Source: Toxoplasma gondii ME49
Taxonomy: Eukaryota > Apicomplexa > Conoidasida > Eucoccidiorida > Sarcocystidae
Length of the DNA: 64,000 nucleotides
Direction of reading: 5' to 3'
NCBI RefSeq assembly: GCF_000006565.2
Contig: NC_031476.1
Span: forward strand, 6,232,400-6,296,399
Shown: one piece after another, positions 12,901 to 24,967 of the stretch
How the letters are laid out: every line of letters begins with the position of its first letter
How positions within the stretch are numbered: position 1 is the stretch's first letter
Position numbers and translations under genes: made by a program
Notes under the pieces: generated by a model
Databases searched by the model: none
Seen by the model: only the letters and a program-made list of their open reading frames with translations
Told to the model about the DNA's origin: nothing

Positions 12901-13755
12901 GCGGATCTGAACCCCTAGTCTATCGGCCAAATGTAGATGAGAATTGTAAATGGGGGAGACCTCACATTAGCAATGCGCCTTCTCATTTACTCAATATTCC
13001 AGTGCTTTCTGGCGAACCTTACAGCTTGGCAGTTGAGGACAATCACGGACGGATGCTCGTCGACCTCCCATGCAATACAGAGTATCGGTCATCAAAACAG
13101 CCACGACGCTTGGCTGATGGATCTGTACCATTTCCTATATGAAAAGAACGCATCCAACTTCTCCGAAGACGACCAGCCTCTTGTTGACGTTACCGTCAAC
13201 GCAGCTCTCTCGGACTGTGCCACCATGGACGCGATACTCACCTCCTTGCAGGTAAGACCGTGAGTTGTGTCTGGGCTGTATAGTCGCACGTGCGTGGACG
13301 CATTTCCAGATCAGCCGCAAGCTGTGCATCTTGTATTGAATATCGGTGCATATCCAGAAATATATATGTATACGCAGTGTTGGATGCATAGCACCATAAA
13401 GGCGATGTCGGGAAAGAGGCGTAGCAGTGGTTGTGCGGTTACATAGGGGACACAAGTATTACTGCGGATACAAACGTGTATGTGTGTATCGGTGCATACA
13501 AAGGTTCGATGCGAAGCCGTATTTCGCAGGACATGTGTTATGTGAAAATGCCTTTGACGGTTACGCAGAGGCGTAGAATTAACATTGAAACGCGTGCCCG
13601 ATGTTCTCTCGCATGTAGTCTGCCCCTGTCTTTGTCCCATTTCTCTTTTTGTACCTCCTCAGAAGGGTGGCTTCCCCGTTCGTTTCGCTGTGAAGAAAAT
13701 TGCCACGGAAAAGGTCGGAAAACATGTCAGGAGTGAGTTGGAGAGCGCGGCATAA
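6998..13755 (+). CDS. Methyltransferase-TPR-Gfo/Idh/MocA fusion protein, with an apparent frameshift
   Basis: Exons at 6998-7770, 8046-8705, 9146-9410, 9704-9924, 10263-10467, 10972-11269, 11729-11974, 12367-12474, 13003-13251 and 13663-13755. All junctions are in phase except for one surplus base inside exon 9. After a Ser-rich N-terminus comes a class I SAM-methyltransferase-like fold (VEIGGGHGRF near residue 149, then VANYVFDSLLTDGW), reminiscent of the MidA/NDUFAF7 layout. TPR-like helices follow (about residues 540-625), then a Rossmann domain of the Gfo/Idh/MocA type (VALVGLGYW near 633). The usual EKP motif, whose lysine is catalytic in that family, reads SRSP (724-727). The C-terminal Gfo/Idh part continues in exons 7-10. 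Read literally, exon 9 hits TGA at 13140, giving about 971 aa. Without the surplus base the product would be about 1038 aa. The substrate is unknown. The ATG at 6998 is chosen because the domain-bearing frame begins soon after it; an upstream non-ATG extension is unsupported. Confidence 0.75.
8811..9060. repeat. Microsatellite cluster (CA, TA, GT tracts)
   Basis: Intron 2 of the fusion gene holds a CA run near 8811-8826, a TA run at about 8974-8995 and a GT run near 9048-9058. Confidence 0.8.
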
Positions 13756-15066
13756 ACTCCCCACGGTCTCCTGTTCCAGAGAAGGCTGCCAAGTTTGGTA
13801 CTTTTTTCTTTTGAAAATCGTTTTGATGATGAAAAGAGGCGTGTTTCTGTTTTGCCTCGGTCTGTGGAACGAGGGCCAAAACGGGATCACGGTGGGTCAC
13901 TTTCTTTTTACGGGAGAGGGTCAAAAACCTTAGTTGCCATTTGTGTTCCCCTTTTTTAGTCTTCGGAAGGGACAAGGATCGACGAGCTACGAAGTTTCTC
14001 GCTGTTTCTATTACGACAGTTTTTAAAATGATTGTTTCCGATCCCTCTGTTCAATATCTGACACGTCGCGTTGAACACCATCGGCGAGCCAATACCTTGT
14101 CACTCCATACGTCTATGGGTTCATCTCGTCGCCAAAGGCGCCCAAGGTGCACCGCGGGAAACAGTCTTGCTCTAGACCTCGATTGTGCTGTTTCGTCTTT
14201 TAAGGTTCAAGCATGCTGGCTCTTGTAAGCAAAGCGGAATTTGGCTGGAGCGTTCAGCTGATCCGTCTTTCAGCAAGTAGCCGTCCCCTGAGGGGAAGAC
14301 ATACCTACCGTCCAGTGTCATATAAGCTGCCCCGCCGTGTCAGAACAGAAATTGACTGCTCAAAGAATGAAATGTGAAACAAGGTCCAACTGTTCTGGAA
14401 GACTAGAAAAAAGTCGCAAAGCACAAAGAAGCCGTGTCATTGGATTCGTAGCACCTGGAGTTCCCTTGAGGCTCTTGCTGGAAACATGTCCGTGGAGTGA
14501 CGATTCTGTGTCAGGAATTGCTACCTCGGTTGTGATTATTTGCGTACGCATCTTGCACTGCTCCTTGTCAACAAACGTTTTTGGAACCCCATTTAAGTGT
14601 AGAGTAAGTGCCCCTGAAAACTGGTACGCACGTGAGCTGTATGCTGTACCGAGACTGCGCCCTAACCGAGTCCAGTAATCCAGCAGCGTTGCGGTCGGAC
14701 CCCGACCAAAGTGGCAAGCGCCATTCCCACTGTTAAAACGCCTACTTGGTAACGTTTATGGCAGGAGTGTGGACATTGGCGACCTGGGAGTGTTTTGTGG
14801 GATATGCATTGAGTTTGTGGAAATATTCACGCACACCCACCTACCACATTGCTGTTTGCCACACAAACACTGTGGAAAAGCACTCCTGAAACGATGCCGC
14901 CCACATCTGTCTTGCCGTCACATGTAACTGGCATCCGAACTAATCCAGGTTCTCGCTTTTCTAGAGACATCCGCGTTCATCAATACCCGTAGTCCGTCTT
15001 GAGATGGTACGGTTCGGCTTTGACACTCTGCTGAAAAGTCCATTTCGGCGTTCGCGAGTCATTTCT
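13756..15066. other. Convergent intergenic region
   Basis: Lies between the stop of the plus-strand fusion gene and the stop of minus-strand ENO1. It should carry both 3' UTRs. Only short ORFs are present, such as 14337-14678 plus, and none has a domain. Confidence 0.55.
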
Positions 15067-16895
15067 TCATTTTGGGTGTCGAAAGCTCTCTCCCGCGTAT
15101 ACGCAGTCCGCTCCTAGGGACTCCTCAATCCGCATAAGCTGGTTGTATTTACATAGTCGCTCGGACCTGCAAGGAGACCCACTCTTGATCTGGCCACAGC
15201 GAAGGCCCACGACAAGATCGGCAATAAATGAATCCTCTGTTTCACCGGATCTATGGGAAACCTGAACCCCCCAGCCACTTTTTTGAGCAAGGAGGCACGC
15301 TTCGATTGCCTCTGTTACAGAGCCGATCTGGTTTACCTTCAGTAACAGGCAATTGCACGCTTTGTCTTTGAGTGCCTTCTCAATTCGAAGAATGTTAGTT
15401 ACCAGAATATCGTCCCCTATAACCTGTGTTTTCTCACCCACATCCTTAGTAAAAGCTGAGAAACTTGCGAAGTCATCTTGGTCGAAAGGGTCTTCAACCG
15501 ATATGATGGGATACTTTTTCAGCCACCCCTCGTAAACCTCCTTCAGCTTCTCACCAGTCAGGTGTTTGGATGCATTCTTGGTCTTACATTTGTAATCCAG
15601 GTCATACTTTTTTTCATCTTGTTTGTAGAACTCTGAAGCAGCTGCGTCAAATGCGATCTTGATCTTACCCTCGTACCCCGCAGCTTTGATGGCTTCAACA
15701 AGGAGATTCAGAGCCTCTTCAGCAGTGGCTACGTTCGGTGCAAAGCCGCCCTCATCGCCAACATTCGTCGCGTCCAAGCCATACTTGTTCTTTATAACAT
15801 TTTTCAGGTGGTGGTACGTTTCTGATCCATAACGAATTGCCTCTCGGATGTTCGGAGCACCAACGGGAGCGATCAGGAATTCTTGAAGAGCCAAGCCATT
15901 GCCTGCATGTTCGCCTCCATTGATAACATTGAAAAACGGTACAGGCATAACCATCTTATCGATCGTTTTCCCTGCAAGTGTAGCGATGTATTTGTATAGT
16001 GGTAGGCCTTTTGATGCTGCTCCTGCTCGGCAGCAAGCTATCGACACGCCCAAAATGGCATTTGCACCTAGCTTTGACTTGGAATAGCCCCACTCGTTTT
16101 TTGTTCCGTCCAGCTGCTCCACCATAAGCATATCAATACCTTTCTGATCACACGGATCTTTGCCCAGCAATGCTGGCTTGATTTCCTGTCGGACAATCTC
16201 TACAGCGTTCAGCACGCCTTTCCCCAAGTACCGTTTCGGATCTTTATCGCGCAACTCCAGAGCCTCATAAATACCCGTAGACGCTCCACTAGGAACCGCA
16301 GCTCGGAAGACACCTCCTTCAGTTGATACATCAACTTCAATTGTGGGATTGCCGCGAGAATCTGTTGACATAAGAAACAAGATCAGAGTGAGAACATTGC
16401 CAAATACCTACTGCAGTATCTTTGAGGCCTTCGCCTCGAGTGTTGGCACTGCCTAACTCTCAGTTGGCTGTTTAGCACGAAGAATGCTACAGTCCTTCGA
16501 CAACTCATCGTCGACTGTGGACCGCGCTGCAGATCAAACACACTCCACCGACGCTTAATCAACTCAGTTCGCGACCCAAGGTCCATCCTAACACTGAGAA
16601 TACAGTAACACCGTTACAATCTCTGTCTCTTTTCTCCTGCCCTCCAGGTGTTAACGCCCTTGTTTACAGAACCCCATGAGCACACTGCCACATCAATATC
16701 CACGTCGGGTGGCATTAGAAGAGAGGTACTCATGTCAGCCACGAGGAGTCCCTGTTACGCCTCTCGGAACAAAATCAAAATCCAGCCTACGTCATGACCC
16801 TAGCCGCTGTTGGTAAAGTTTACCCAGCAACATATCACACCCTTAACCTCCCTACCCAAAATCTCGCGTGCAACGATGTCCTTGATAACCACCAT
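15067..16895 (-). CDS. ENO1: Enolase 1 (bradyzoite-type)
   Basis: 2-phospho-D-glycerate hydrolyase of glycolysis. Exon 1 (16895-16856, 40 nt) encodes [13 protein letters not shown] plus one base. It is spliced from GTAGGG to an acceptor after CAACAG, and exon 2 runs 16361-15067 (1295 nt), giving 444 aa. Catalytic landmarks are intact: SGASTG loop, [62 protein letters not shown] and GQIKSG. The plant/apicomplexan pentapeptide insert is present as EWGYS (103-107). In T. gondii this isoform is the one made in bradyzoites, with ENO2 in tachyzoites, and both enolases have been reported in the nucleus as well as the cytosol. I assign ENO1 rather than ENO2 from recalled sequence differences between the isoforms and the tandem order. 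GC content and codon use look less biased than in ENO2, consistent with weaker expression in the fast-growing stage. Confidence 0.95.
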
Positions 16896-18382
16896 CGTGA
16901 CAGGCGCGTAGATGAGTGAACTCGTCGTTTATCCAGCCAAAGCTTGATTATCAGGACACTGCAGATGATCGGGGGCTAAGCTACTCGAGGCTTACAACAA
17001 ACTTGCCCTTCCTCGCTCTCGAATGTTCTTTCCAGGAAGCTCTGATATGTCACTACCAAGCGCACCGCACAGTGCTAACAAACCATCCGACAGAAAGCGT
17101 GGCACACAGCAGCTTGTTGCGGACTGCGAAGCTACGTACAATGACTGGGAAAAAGACCTTGTACATGGAGCACCTGAGTGTTCTCAGGGAATGGGCAGCT
17201 GGAAACAGTATGTTGCCAAGACATAGTTAACAAGGTCCCGTGTTTCGTTACCATACCACTTCAGCGTACGTCCAACACGCACTAAAACACCGTCAAAGCT
17301 CGTCACATCTCACATGTGATACACACGGACCCGCCGTCGGTTGATACCGGTAGCTGGACGAACCACTGGTCTCTACGGCTTGTCTACCGGTACCTGCGGC
17401 TGAGTGGCATGGCCAGCCCCTCCCAGTGGTCGTTTCGTGTGCAAAAGCGTTTGTTTTTTTAAGGCGTCCGCAAGACTAGTGGCTACAACTCGCAGAGCAA
17501 CTCACATGCCAGACTGTCCATGCAGTGAGATTCAAGCCTCCCCCTTTGCGTTGCAACGCGCTACGGAGGGACTACCGTGTGTCCTGTTGGGCGAGGCCCG
17601 CAACTCGAGGTAAAGTACGGATAACTTCATGGAGGCTGACTGCCGAGCTGGGTACGAGTGTCATTCCTACGGCAAACGTGATCCTGCACAAAAAACCGGC
17701 ATAACCCTACTGGAGCTCCGCATCTCGAAAGCAAATTCCTCTACGCCGTGTTGGACAGATCGCAGACTATCAGTTCCCGTCAGAGACGTCCAAACTTTCT
17801 TCGGAAACCGAAACAAAAACCAGCAGCACATTTGGTTCACCAGTGAATGAGGGGCTTCCTGACTATTATGGTTCCCTCTAGAGGCGGCCAGATTCCCCCT
17901 GTGGTGCGGTCGGCGATGACTGCCGTGTGGACCCAGTGTTGCCCGGTTTCTTGTTCCGCTTCAGAATAACATATACCTAAAGTAAGTCGCTTGCGTTCAG
18001 GTGGGGCGAACGCGAAATCAAACATCAGCGGCTGGAAGCGAAAAAGTGTTCGGGAGCGTTGTCCCGCACGCGAGTTCGTCGTGCAGGGCAGCCACAGTCG
18101 CACCATCGAGTCGAATTTGACTGGAGGTGCCATGGGGGCTCAAAAGACTTTCCAATATTATCAACGAAACTGCTCGTTCCTTCGGTGATGGCATGCAAGA
18201 AACAAATCAGTTCCGAAATTCCCATCAACCGCAACTCGGTGCTGCACCTGCGAAAGTGCTCCTTCCCACCAAGCACAAAAAAGGCAGTTGCATGTGCAAC
18301 GATCTCGTCACGCCCTTGTTGCAGAGTGGACAAACCACCCAGCCCCAATTGAAGCAGTTGGGTAGTCGAAACTCCGTTTCAC
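16896..18382 (-). promoter_or_regulatory. ENO1 upstream region and ENO2 3' flank
   Basis: About 1.5 kb separates the ENO2 stop from the ENO1 start, both on the minus strand. It must hold the ENO2 3' UTR and the ENO1 promoter, which is known in T. gondii to respond to bradyzoite differentiation. I see no TATA box and cannot assign individual elements by eye. Small ORFs here (for example 18127-18504 plus) look spurious. Confidence 0.6.
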
Positions 18383-20368
18383 TTAGTTGGGATGGCGGAA
18401 GCCAGCGCCGGCGTACTGACAGTCGGAGCCGAGCGACTCTTCGATACGCATCAGCTGGTTGTACTTGCAGAGACGCTCGGATCTGCACGGGGCGCCAGTC
18501 TTGATTTGCCCGGTGCGGAGACCGACGACGAGGTCAGCGATGAAGGAGTCCTCAGTCTCACCGGAGCGGTGAGAAACCATAACGCCCCACTTGTTCTTCT
18601 GGGCAAGCTGGCAGGCCTCGATAGACTCGCTGACTGTGCCAATCTGGTTCACCTTGAGAAGCAGGCCGTTGCACGCTTTCTCCTGAACGGCCTTCTCAAT
18701 GCGCGTCGGGTTGGTGACCAGGAGGTCGTCGCCGACGATTTGGACCTTCTCGCCAACCTCGTTGGTGAGCTGAGCGTAGCTGTGGAAGTCGTCCTGGTCG
18801 AACGGGTCCTCGATGGACACGAAGGGATACTTCTGGCACAGGTCCTTGTACAGGTTGCGAAGCTCTTCGCCAGTCTTGCGTTGCGACTTGTCGTTGTTCG
18901 GAGTCTTGAAGTCTAGGTCATAGACTTTGTCGTCCTGGAGGAAGAACTCGGAAGCGGCGACGTCGGCGGCAATCTTGACCTTGCCTTCGTGACCAGACAC
19001 CTTGATGGCCTCCATCAGCAAGTCGAGGGCCTCCGTGGCGCCGCTGATGTTGGGGGCGAAGCCACCCTCGTCGCCGACGTTCGTGGCGTCGAGGCCATAC
19101 TTCTTCTTAATGACGACCTTCAGGTGCTGGTACACTTCCGCGCCGATCTGGATCGCCTCTTGGATTGTGGAGGCGCCGACGGGGGCGATCATGAACTCCT
19201 GCATCGCGACCTTGTTGCCTGCGTGGGAGCCGCCGTTGATGACGTTGAAGAACGGGACGGGCATTACCATCTTGTCTGTCGGGTTTCCAGCCAAAGTGGC
19301 AATGTACTTGTACAGGGGCATGCCCTTGGCAGCAGCGCCGGCGCGGCAGCAAGCCATCGAGACGGCCAGGATCGCGTTCGCGCCGAGCTTCGACTTGCAC
19401 CAGCCCCACTCGTTCTTAGTTCCATCGAGCTCCTCGACCATCAGCTTGTCAATACCCTTCTGGTCGCACGGGTCCTTGCCAATAAGCGCCGGCTTGATAA
19501 TCTTGTGGATGTTCTCCACGGCCTTCATCACACCCTTGCCCATGAACTTAGTTTGGTCCTTGTCACGGAGCTCAAGCGCCTCGTAGATGCCAGTGGATGC
19601 GCCGCTGGGGACAGCGGCACGGAAGCAGCCGCCATCGGTCAACAAGTCAACCTCGACGGTCGGGTTTCCTCGGGAGTCTGCAAGAAACAACAGCAACAAA
19701 CAGGCGTCGCGACACACAGGCGTACCATTCGTCTCTGGCAGCGGCACGCGCCGAGAAACACACACCAGAGGACCTACAAAAGTCCAGTGCACACGGAGTG
19801 CACGGGAAAAACCCCGAACCTCCACGTTTCTCGCACAGACACGCTCGCTTCTGATCAGAAAAACCACGAGAGTCGACGGCACGCGCACTCGCTACTGCGT
19901 AGGGTTGAGCGGCAGGTGCAACCGATGTATTGGGGAAGCACTGCGGATATTCGTGTCACAGCGACACGAGAAACGAGCGCTTCATTGAACGACGAATCCG
20001 CTAAGAACTCTGTTTATGCCCCCGCGTTCGGGGTCCAAGTTTAGTGTTGCATCAAGAACATGGACACGAGTATTGGACGCGGACGGCGGTGCGACGGGTT
20101 CAGGCACACCACAGCGGAGAGCGGCGTTCTGAACGAAAGGAAACACATTTCGAATGGTTAGAGAGCCGCTTTTTGTGTCCTCTTCGTTTTACAGAAGAGA
20201 ACTCTGATTTGTCGTGTTGCAATGCAGAAACGCAGGCATTCCGCCTGTTTCGCGACCTCCTGACCGGCGCCGTGGCACTACGGGGCCCTTGGTTCAGGAG
20301 GTGGAGAACAACAAACCCGCACACTTACCGAGGATCTGACGAGCAGTGATGTCCTTGATGGCCACCAT
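18383..20368 (-). CDS. ENO2: Enolase 2 (tachyzoite-type)
   Basis: Paralogue of ENO1 with the same reaction. Exon 1 (20368-20329, 40 nt) encodes [13 protein letters not shown] plus one base. The donor GTAAGTG joins an acceptor after TTGCAG, and exon 2 runs 19677-18383 (1295 nt), giving 444 aa. Intron position, phase and both exon lengths are identical to ENO1, so the pair arose by tandem duplication of an already intron-bearing gene. Active-site and metal-binding segments are complete ([69 protein letters not shown]). The insert reads EWGWC (103-107). Coding DNA is strongly biased to C- or G-ending codons, as expected for a very highly expressed glycolytic gene. In T. gondii this is the tachyzoite isoform. 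Confidence 0.95.
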
Positions 20369-22560
20369 TTTGTTGGAAGTTGAGTAACGGTAGATCTTGC
20401 AAAAAGGAAAACGTAATGGGACGGAGTAGGAATAATATGTTGGAACCAAAAGACGGAACATTGTCTCCCACAAGATTACCGATGCCACAGAAACACCTGG
20501 TGGGTCTGGGACGATGCGGGGCACTTGAGCGAGGACCACCCCTGGCGTAGCACCCTATTTTTCAAATGAGACATGCGACCGCCGTTCCGCGTCCAGGGGG
20601 CGTTTCCAGAGATCTACTAACACGTAACCGGGTGCCGAGAGTCGGCAGAGGCAGCCGCGTGACGTGCACCGTAGCTCGTGCTATCAGCGTTCACGTCGTT
20701 TCTTGGGAGATGGGTTGCACCGCGTCCGGTATCGGATGATGGGGTGCTCTTTGGATACTTACATTGTAGCCCATTGCGAAACAGACGGAAACGAAGTGCC
20801 CGCTTGTACGTGTGCGGATCCGCGTCCGCGTCCTCAAATGCAATGGCAGCACAGTGCGACTCAACGTGCTGCCCCTGTGCGGCGATATGCAGAGGGAGGG
20901 AAGTGGGAGAGGGAACAAAGGAGAGGCATGAGAAAAAAAGTCCGTAAACGCACATCATCGGAGTTTCACATCCAGCAGAACACAGGCTGACGGCAGTTGA
21001 AGTGGTGCAGCCATCCTTCGCTGCGTTCAGAAGACTAACCGTATACACAAATAGTAGCTGACTACGGTAGACACTGCAGGAAACGAGAAGCGACACAAGC
21101 TGCGGGTACTCATGATAGACCATACACGCTGTATAAGGGAGGGGACGCAGTGTCCTGAAGGAAAACCACACGACGAGGCTACCTTCAAAAGCACAAACGC
21201 CGACCCCGAACAACGGTGTGCGGGCAAGGTATGGGGCAGGCGTTTCACTCGCAGCAGTTGTAGTGCTTTCTTTCTTGTATGTTGGCCTTGTTGAATGTGG
21301 CTCTTCCTTCGATAAGAAACTGACCGAAGGACATTTTGAGCGCTCGTATGGGTCTCTCAGAGGCTAAGTTTCTAACTGAATCTCTTTCAACGGTAGGGGA
21401 GGCGACTCGGCCCTTACACAATCGGTAAATCAGAATTCCGAACATGAATTTCTTACTGCTGGAGTCGCTCGGCGCCCGACGTATTTGGCGTCAGGTGCGA
21501 TAAGAAGAGACAGTGAATGAGTTGTGTGATACTTTGTGGTCTAGGCAGGAGAAAATTGGGTGTTCAACGCCTGTACAAATTTGCACGTGCTACCCCGCAG
21601 ATCCCCTTTTTCTCCAGACTACAAAAGACACCCCAGAAAAAGGTAGTTTATAGAAGCTTAGGAGTCTCACTATATCACGTGTAACAAGGAGTCTAGCTTC
21701 ACCTGTCTGATTGGTCCTGCCTGCCTGAACTTTACCAATTTTTTCCTCAAAGTGCTCTATTCGACGTTGTTATGCCAAGTGTGCGGTCGGTCACAGGCTT
21801 TTCCTCTGTGAAGCGTCAGAGTTTATGTGAGACGTTTCAACCTTTGAGGCAGAAGCTGCTGCCGTGGGCGACTGTTTGGTGGACTTGCTGTAGCTCGTGA
21901 ACAAGCCACACCTGTTCAGCGAAAACCAAATTTCCGTGTACGAAGAGAAGCTGAGAGAGAAACGCTGCGTTTCCACAGAGACACTGTCTGGATAGCACGC
22001 AGCGTCCACACCTGAAGCCAGCGTCTCAGTGACTGATTTCGTCCGAAACTTCTCACTTTCAGCGTACACTTTATTCGCAGCAAAGTGTCACCACGCGTAC
22101 CGCCGGGACTTTCGTAACTTGACTAGACCGGGGTACGCTGCAGCAAGAGAGGATCACTAACGAAAAGTGCCCATGTAAACCCGTTAGACACTATCTCCGA
22201 CAAACACCGCCTGTCCGTTCTAACGCTTGCACAACTGTATCCGTGTGGCATGCTGGACAGGCTAGTATCGTGCATTCGCATTTCCGATGCGACGATAGAG
22301 CTCGGCTTCCGGAAGTTCATTGCTGTCCTTGACAGATGCCTTTTATACACCTTTCTTCGGTGTTTTCACCTTGTGTCATGCGCCTTGGAGATTCTCGTCA
22401 AGGACTGTCGAAAATGTGACACCTTGTGGTCTCGGTGGCTCCGTGGTCTAGCTCCGTTCTTTTAGTTCTTGACGCTGGCGTTGCGCGAGGGTACGGGAAC
22501 TTTGTTTGTTTCGGCTTCCCTTCCTTAGGAGAAACAAGACGTTTCACCGGTCAAAGTCCC
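20369..22560. promoter_or_regulatory. ENO2 upstream region and METTL14 3' flank
   Basis: Contains the promoter and 5' UTR of ENO2 (minus strand, proximal part at roughly 20369-21500) and the 3' UTR of METTL14, which ends at 22561. ORFs such as 20617-21213 minus and 21791-22069 minus have no recognisable domain. Confidence 0.55.
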
Positions 22561-24934
22561 CTAAGTGCCTCCCGCACTCCGATCTGGAAATTTCGTCGGC
22601 GACTTCGGGCGCAGCTGTTCAATCTCAGGCATCGTTCCAACGTACCGTCCGCCCATGTAGTCCGTCGCTTCTGGCCACGCCACGTCGCCATCGAAATACG
22701 ATGCATACCTGAAAAGAAAAACAGACTCCCAGCAGACGTCGCCAAAATCCGTATGGTTGGCTGCCGAAATTGTGCCAGTCGGATCCACGCTCTCTAAACT
22801 CTCGCCTGCACCTTCCCCAGACCTGCGTGCGCGACCTCCGCTTCTGAGGACGACTGGCGAACGCCTTTCGTCTGACCCAGAACACATGCATTTCCACCAG
22901 CTTTCCTAGTTCTGCGTCTTTGTTATACACAACCTTTTCCTCATTCCCTCCCCGATTTTTCCTACGTCTTGGCATCGAACGTGGTCAGGCCGAACTCGCA
23001 GCCAACGGTCACCCAGCCAGCTCGGCGATTCCAGTCTCGGCCAAAAAGTTCGATGCGTCGGCGACCGAGGCAAAACCGCTCGATGATGTCGTACAGCTCT
23101 TCTGGCTTTCGCGTGCACCCCACTTCTTCTTCCTGTTCACTGATGAGAATATCCGTGTCCAGGTTTGCGTGAATGAAGTGTGAGTCCTGCAGCGGGAACA
23201 GCGCGCAAGGCCACCGAAAACTCGCGGAGAACCGCAGAGCGTCCAGATTTCCTGTTTCTGCGTCAAACCGCAGGCGACACTGCAGGGTGGCTGCGGCCAC
23301 GACAACTCGTCTACGCCACACGCTTGCGCCCACACGAGGACAAGAAGGAACAAAGTCTCAGAAGGAGAGAGAGGAAAAGGAGGGAGAAAAGACATAGGAA
23401 ACGCGCTACCCGCAGTGCCGGCTTCACTGCTTGTCTGGTTCCGGCGAGAAAAGCGAAAAAAGGGGCACAGTCGAATCTGACTGAACTGGGAACAACGCAA
23501 AGACTCCCTTTAGAAGCAGCATTTCTTCTTCGCCAGTTCCGCAGACAACGTCCTCTCCACACACGATTCCACCTGACGACCGGTCGCCGACCCCATCATC
23601 ATCTTGTTTTATCCTTGTTGTTTTTCCTCTTCCTCTTCCATCGGGTCTCACCTGAGAACGGCGCACCGTGCCCTTGATGCCCATGAGACAGTGCTCTGTG
23701 GTTCTCTGAAGAATGCTCGTTTCGTCGTGCACCAACTGAGTCGCCTTGTAGTCCAGAACGTCGTTCACATGCGCGGCATTCTGCTCGCGTCGACGCTGCG
23801 CAGCTTTCTTGTTTGTCTTGAGCCAGCAAATATCTTCACATCGTCGATATCCCCACTGTAAATCGACAGAGACACACGGCGAATGCGCGAGCTCCGTCGA
23901 CCCGCTTTGCTGTCTGAAGCAGCCCACTGCCGCGGCGGCCTACAGTAAAGGAAGAAGACTTTGTCTGTACCTTGTCTTGTCTGTTTCACTGTCTGCTGGT
24001 CCTTCCCTCCTTCGCTGTTCTTCCCCGAGTGCGCTCCAACGCCCTTACCTTGTGCAGCAACTGCCGAGCATCTTCGAGGTGGGTCACGCCACACCAGAGG
24101 AAGCAAAAGGAGGGCGTGTCTCCGATTTTCTCGACAGGCAGCTGCAAAGAAACAAAGCGCCTTGGAAAACAACTCGTTCGACTTCCACACACACACACAC
24201 ACCGGCTCACACCAGTTTTTCTCCTACGTTCTGGAACGCGTCGACATCCACGCATGTCCGGTGGAAAACTGGAAAGCCACGCAGTCGAAGCTCCTCACTG
24301 GATGAACTTCCGCGCCCAGACAACTCACGCACAGCTCGGGGACAGCCGGCAGTCGTGCTTTACCGATCTACGTTTGACACCAATGATGAAAGCTTCCTTG
24401 GAAAAAACGCGAATTACCTGCAGCATCTCTTCAAGAGTCCACGGGGTGAGATCCTCGTTAGTTGCACCAATCGCAGCGCAGCGGTCAAAGTATTCTTGCC
24501 AGGGGGGATCGACAAGAATGACGTCGAACTTCACGCCGCCGAGAATGCCCCAGTCGAAATGGTGAAGATTCGCCTGCAAAAACACATGAAAACGCCTCCT
24601 TCTCTACTCGCATTCCCTTCTCAGTTCAAAGTGGAAAGCATCCGAATATCTCCTACCCAACGCGGTGCCACAGCGCCGCATGCACCGTGAAGAAAGGCAC
24701 TTCTTCCCGCCCCTTTTCTGCTCTTATGGAGTTAGCAGCGACTTCGGCGCCATCACCCACGTAGGTGCCTCACGTTATGCTCTGTTACGTATGCTGTGTT
24801 ATGCATGAACGTACGTATGTCTGCACGGACGTATCTACGACATGCAAGTTTACGTGTATGTTGCGCAAATATTTGCGTGGAAAAAAACCTAACGTTACGT
24901 ACGATGTGCAGGTACATATATAGATATATATACT

Positions 24935-24967
<33 letters not shown>

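Noticed and set aside
13086..13100. A 13- to 15-base 'intron' (GTCATC...ACAG) that would restore frame in the fusion gene
   Set aside because: Far below any workable spliceosomal intron length. A one-base homopolymer difference explains the shift better.
18989..20044. 351-codon ORF on the plus strand opposite ENO2
   Set aside because: It is antisense to the strongly GC3-biased ENO2 exon, which suppresses stop codons on the other strand. The translation is low in structure and has no domain.
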